Assembly: GCF_000426845.1 (NCBI RefSeq)
Contig: NZ_AUGD01000014.1
Coordinates: 1 to 64,000 of the forward strand
DNA from: Bradyrhizobium sp. in8p8
GTDB taxonomy: Bacteria; Pseudomonadota; Alphaproteobacteria; Rhizobiales; Xanthobacteraceae
Direction: 5' to 3'
Length of the DNA stretch: 64,000 nt
Shown here: positions 63,392 to 64,000 of the stretch, piece by piece
Layout of the letters: each line of letters begins with the position of its first letter
Numbering within the stretch: the stretch's first letter is position 1
Program-made: the position numbers and the translations under genes
The notes under the pieces: model-generated
Seen by the model: only the letters and a program-made list of their open reading frames with translations
The model's database searches: none
What the model was told of the DNA's origin: nothing

Positions 63392-64000
63392 ATGCACAAG
63401 CAAGACCATTCAGGTTCTCCGCACGGAAGTATTTCTCCATTCGGATTCGGCGACTACTTCTTCTTCATGGGCGATAGGGCGAACAACGGCTACCCCGGCT
63501 CTGACGGCATGGACGTCGCATTCGGCAGAGGAGGAAATGATCGTCTCACCGGCGGGCCGGCCGACGACGATCTGATCGGCGGAATTGGAAATGATCGTTT
63601 GTCCGGCGGATCGGGAGCTGATCATCTGGACGGGGGCGCAGGAAACGACGTCCTTGCCGGCGGCGATGCCGACGACATGCTGGTGGGTGGCACCGGCAAC
63701 GACTACCTGAACGAGGGAGCGGGACACGGCGATCTCGAAGGAGGGCCTGGCAACGACATTCTCGTGGGTGGGCCCGGTGCGGACGCCTTCGTGGTCGAAC
63801 CCGACAGCGGACACGATGTCATCAAGGATTTCCGGGCAGGGCCCGGTATGTTCGATCACCTGGCTCTTCAGGACATCAGCCCGAACGAGCTCTCGTTCCA
63901 GGACACCCCGGACGGCGTCCTGATCAGCTGGAACCGGGGAACGAGTTCGGTCTTACTCGAAGGTGTCGCGAAAAGCGAGCTCGCCCAAGATGACTTCATG
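63392..64000 (+). CDS. RTX-type calcium-binding protein, cut by window edge
   Basis: From ATG 63392 (behind GGGAGCGAGCG) the frame is open for 203 codons to the end. After an N terminus rich in Phe/Gly it shows about nine nonapeptide repeats of the GGxGxDxL type (GRGGNDRLTGG, GIGNDRLSGG, GAGNDVLAGG, GTGNDYL, GPGNDILVGG), then DAFVVEPDSGHDVIKDF, the usual C-terminal cap. These bind Ca and are exported by type I secretion. The N terminus lacks an enzymatic domain in the part visible, and transporter genes are not in the window. Confidence 0.88.
   Translation, partial: MHKQDHSGSPHGSISPFGFGDYFFFMGDRANNGYPGSDGMDVAFGRGGNDRLTGGPADDDLIGGIGNDRLSGGSGADHLDGGAGNDVLAGGDADDMLVGGTGNDYLNEGAGHGDLEGGPGNDILVGGPGADAFVVEPDSGHDVIKDFRAGPGMFDHLALQDISPNELSFQDTPDGVLISWNRGTSSVLLEGVAKSELAQDDFM

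Noticed and set aside
63392..63790. Repeated sequence that could look like a CRISPR array
   Set aside because: The repeats are degenerate 27-base coding units of RTX nonapeptides, without constant repeats and unique spacers.
63410..63859. Minus-strand frame rich in Val/Ser repeats
   Set aside because: It is the complement of the RTX repeats and the periodicity comes from them.

Overview
The window reads as chromosome or genomic-island DNA of a high-GC alphaproteobacterium, most likely Bradyrhizobium/Rhodopseudomonas/Afipia-like. The grounds are a kaiB-kaiC pair with PAS-LuxR regulators, a csbD gene behind an EcfG-type promoter (GGAAC-N16-CGTT), an ECF sigma/NrsF-type anti-sigma pair, and OpgC, DUF3141 and DUF1622 genes. 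The genus is inference. No tRNA, rRNA or CRISPR array was seen.

Layout. 1-1.4 kb: edge of an IS3-family element beside a truncated nucleotidyltransferase. 1.7-7.4 kb: stress/clock region with LuxR regulator, kaiB, kaiC, a kinase gene with an internal deletion, a triple-PAS LuxR protein and csbD. 7.4-9.4 kb: a second broken histidine kinase and a 303-bp solo insertion-sequence end. 9.4-14.3 kb: phage-like HNH/unknown operon, XRE regulator, a DUF4396-multicopper oxidase fusion and a frameshifted restriction-endonuclease-like gene. 15.2-25.2 kb: copper export (P1B ATPase, csoR, small Cys/Met-rich protein, YtkA-like protein, cusB, cusA, tolC). 25.2-37.3 kb: ECF sigma and anti-sigma (both frameshifted), small secreted and membrane proteins, LOG protein, broken beta-CASP hydrolase, OpgC, DUF1622, DUF3141. 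37.4-42.2 kb: a redox module (Spy-like protein, membrane-anchored flavin reductase-ferredoxin fusion, b-type cytochrome-like protein, seven-heme cytochrome c, DUF411). 42.8-44.6 kb: a complete IS with 5-bp target duplication splitting a small secreted-protein gene. 44.8-49.5 kb: second copper operon (His-rich protein, lipoprotein, CusC-like channel, multicopper oxidase, cupredoxin, CusF-like). 49.5-53.3 kb: ECF sigma, frameshifted GH15 enzyme, cytochrome c. 54-59.9 kb: acyltransferase and glgA-copA-copB. 60-61.5 kb: IS256 and IS481 wrecks around a possible group II intron end. 61.7-64 kb: MarR regulator, small secreted protein and an RTX protein running off the edge.

Functionally this is a copper and redox resistance island. 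Cu(I) leaves the cytosol through the P1B ATPase, the periplasm is cleared by CusA/CusB with TolC-type channels, three multicopper oxidases with CopB, cupredoxin and CusF-like proteins oxidise or bind copper, and a reductase-cytochrome chain may move electrons across the inner membrane. Insertion-sequence debris surrounds it, and an unusual number of genes carry single-base frameshifts or internal deletions. These are either real decay or, for the homopolymer cases, sequence errors.
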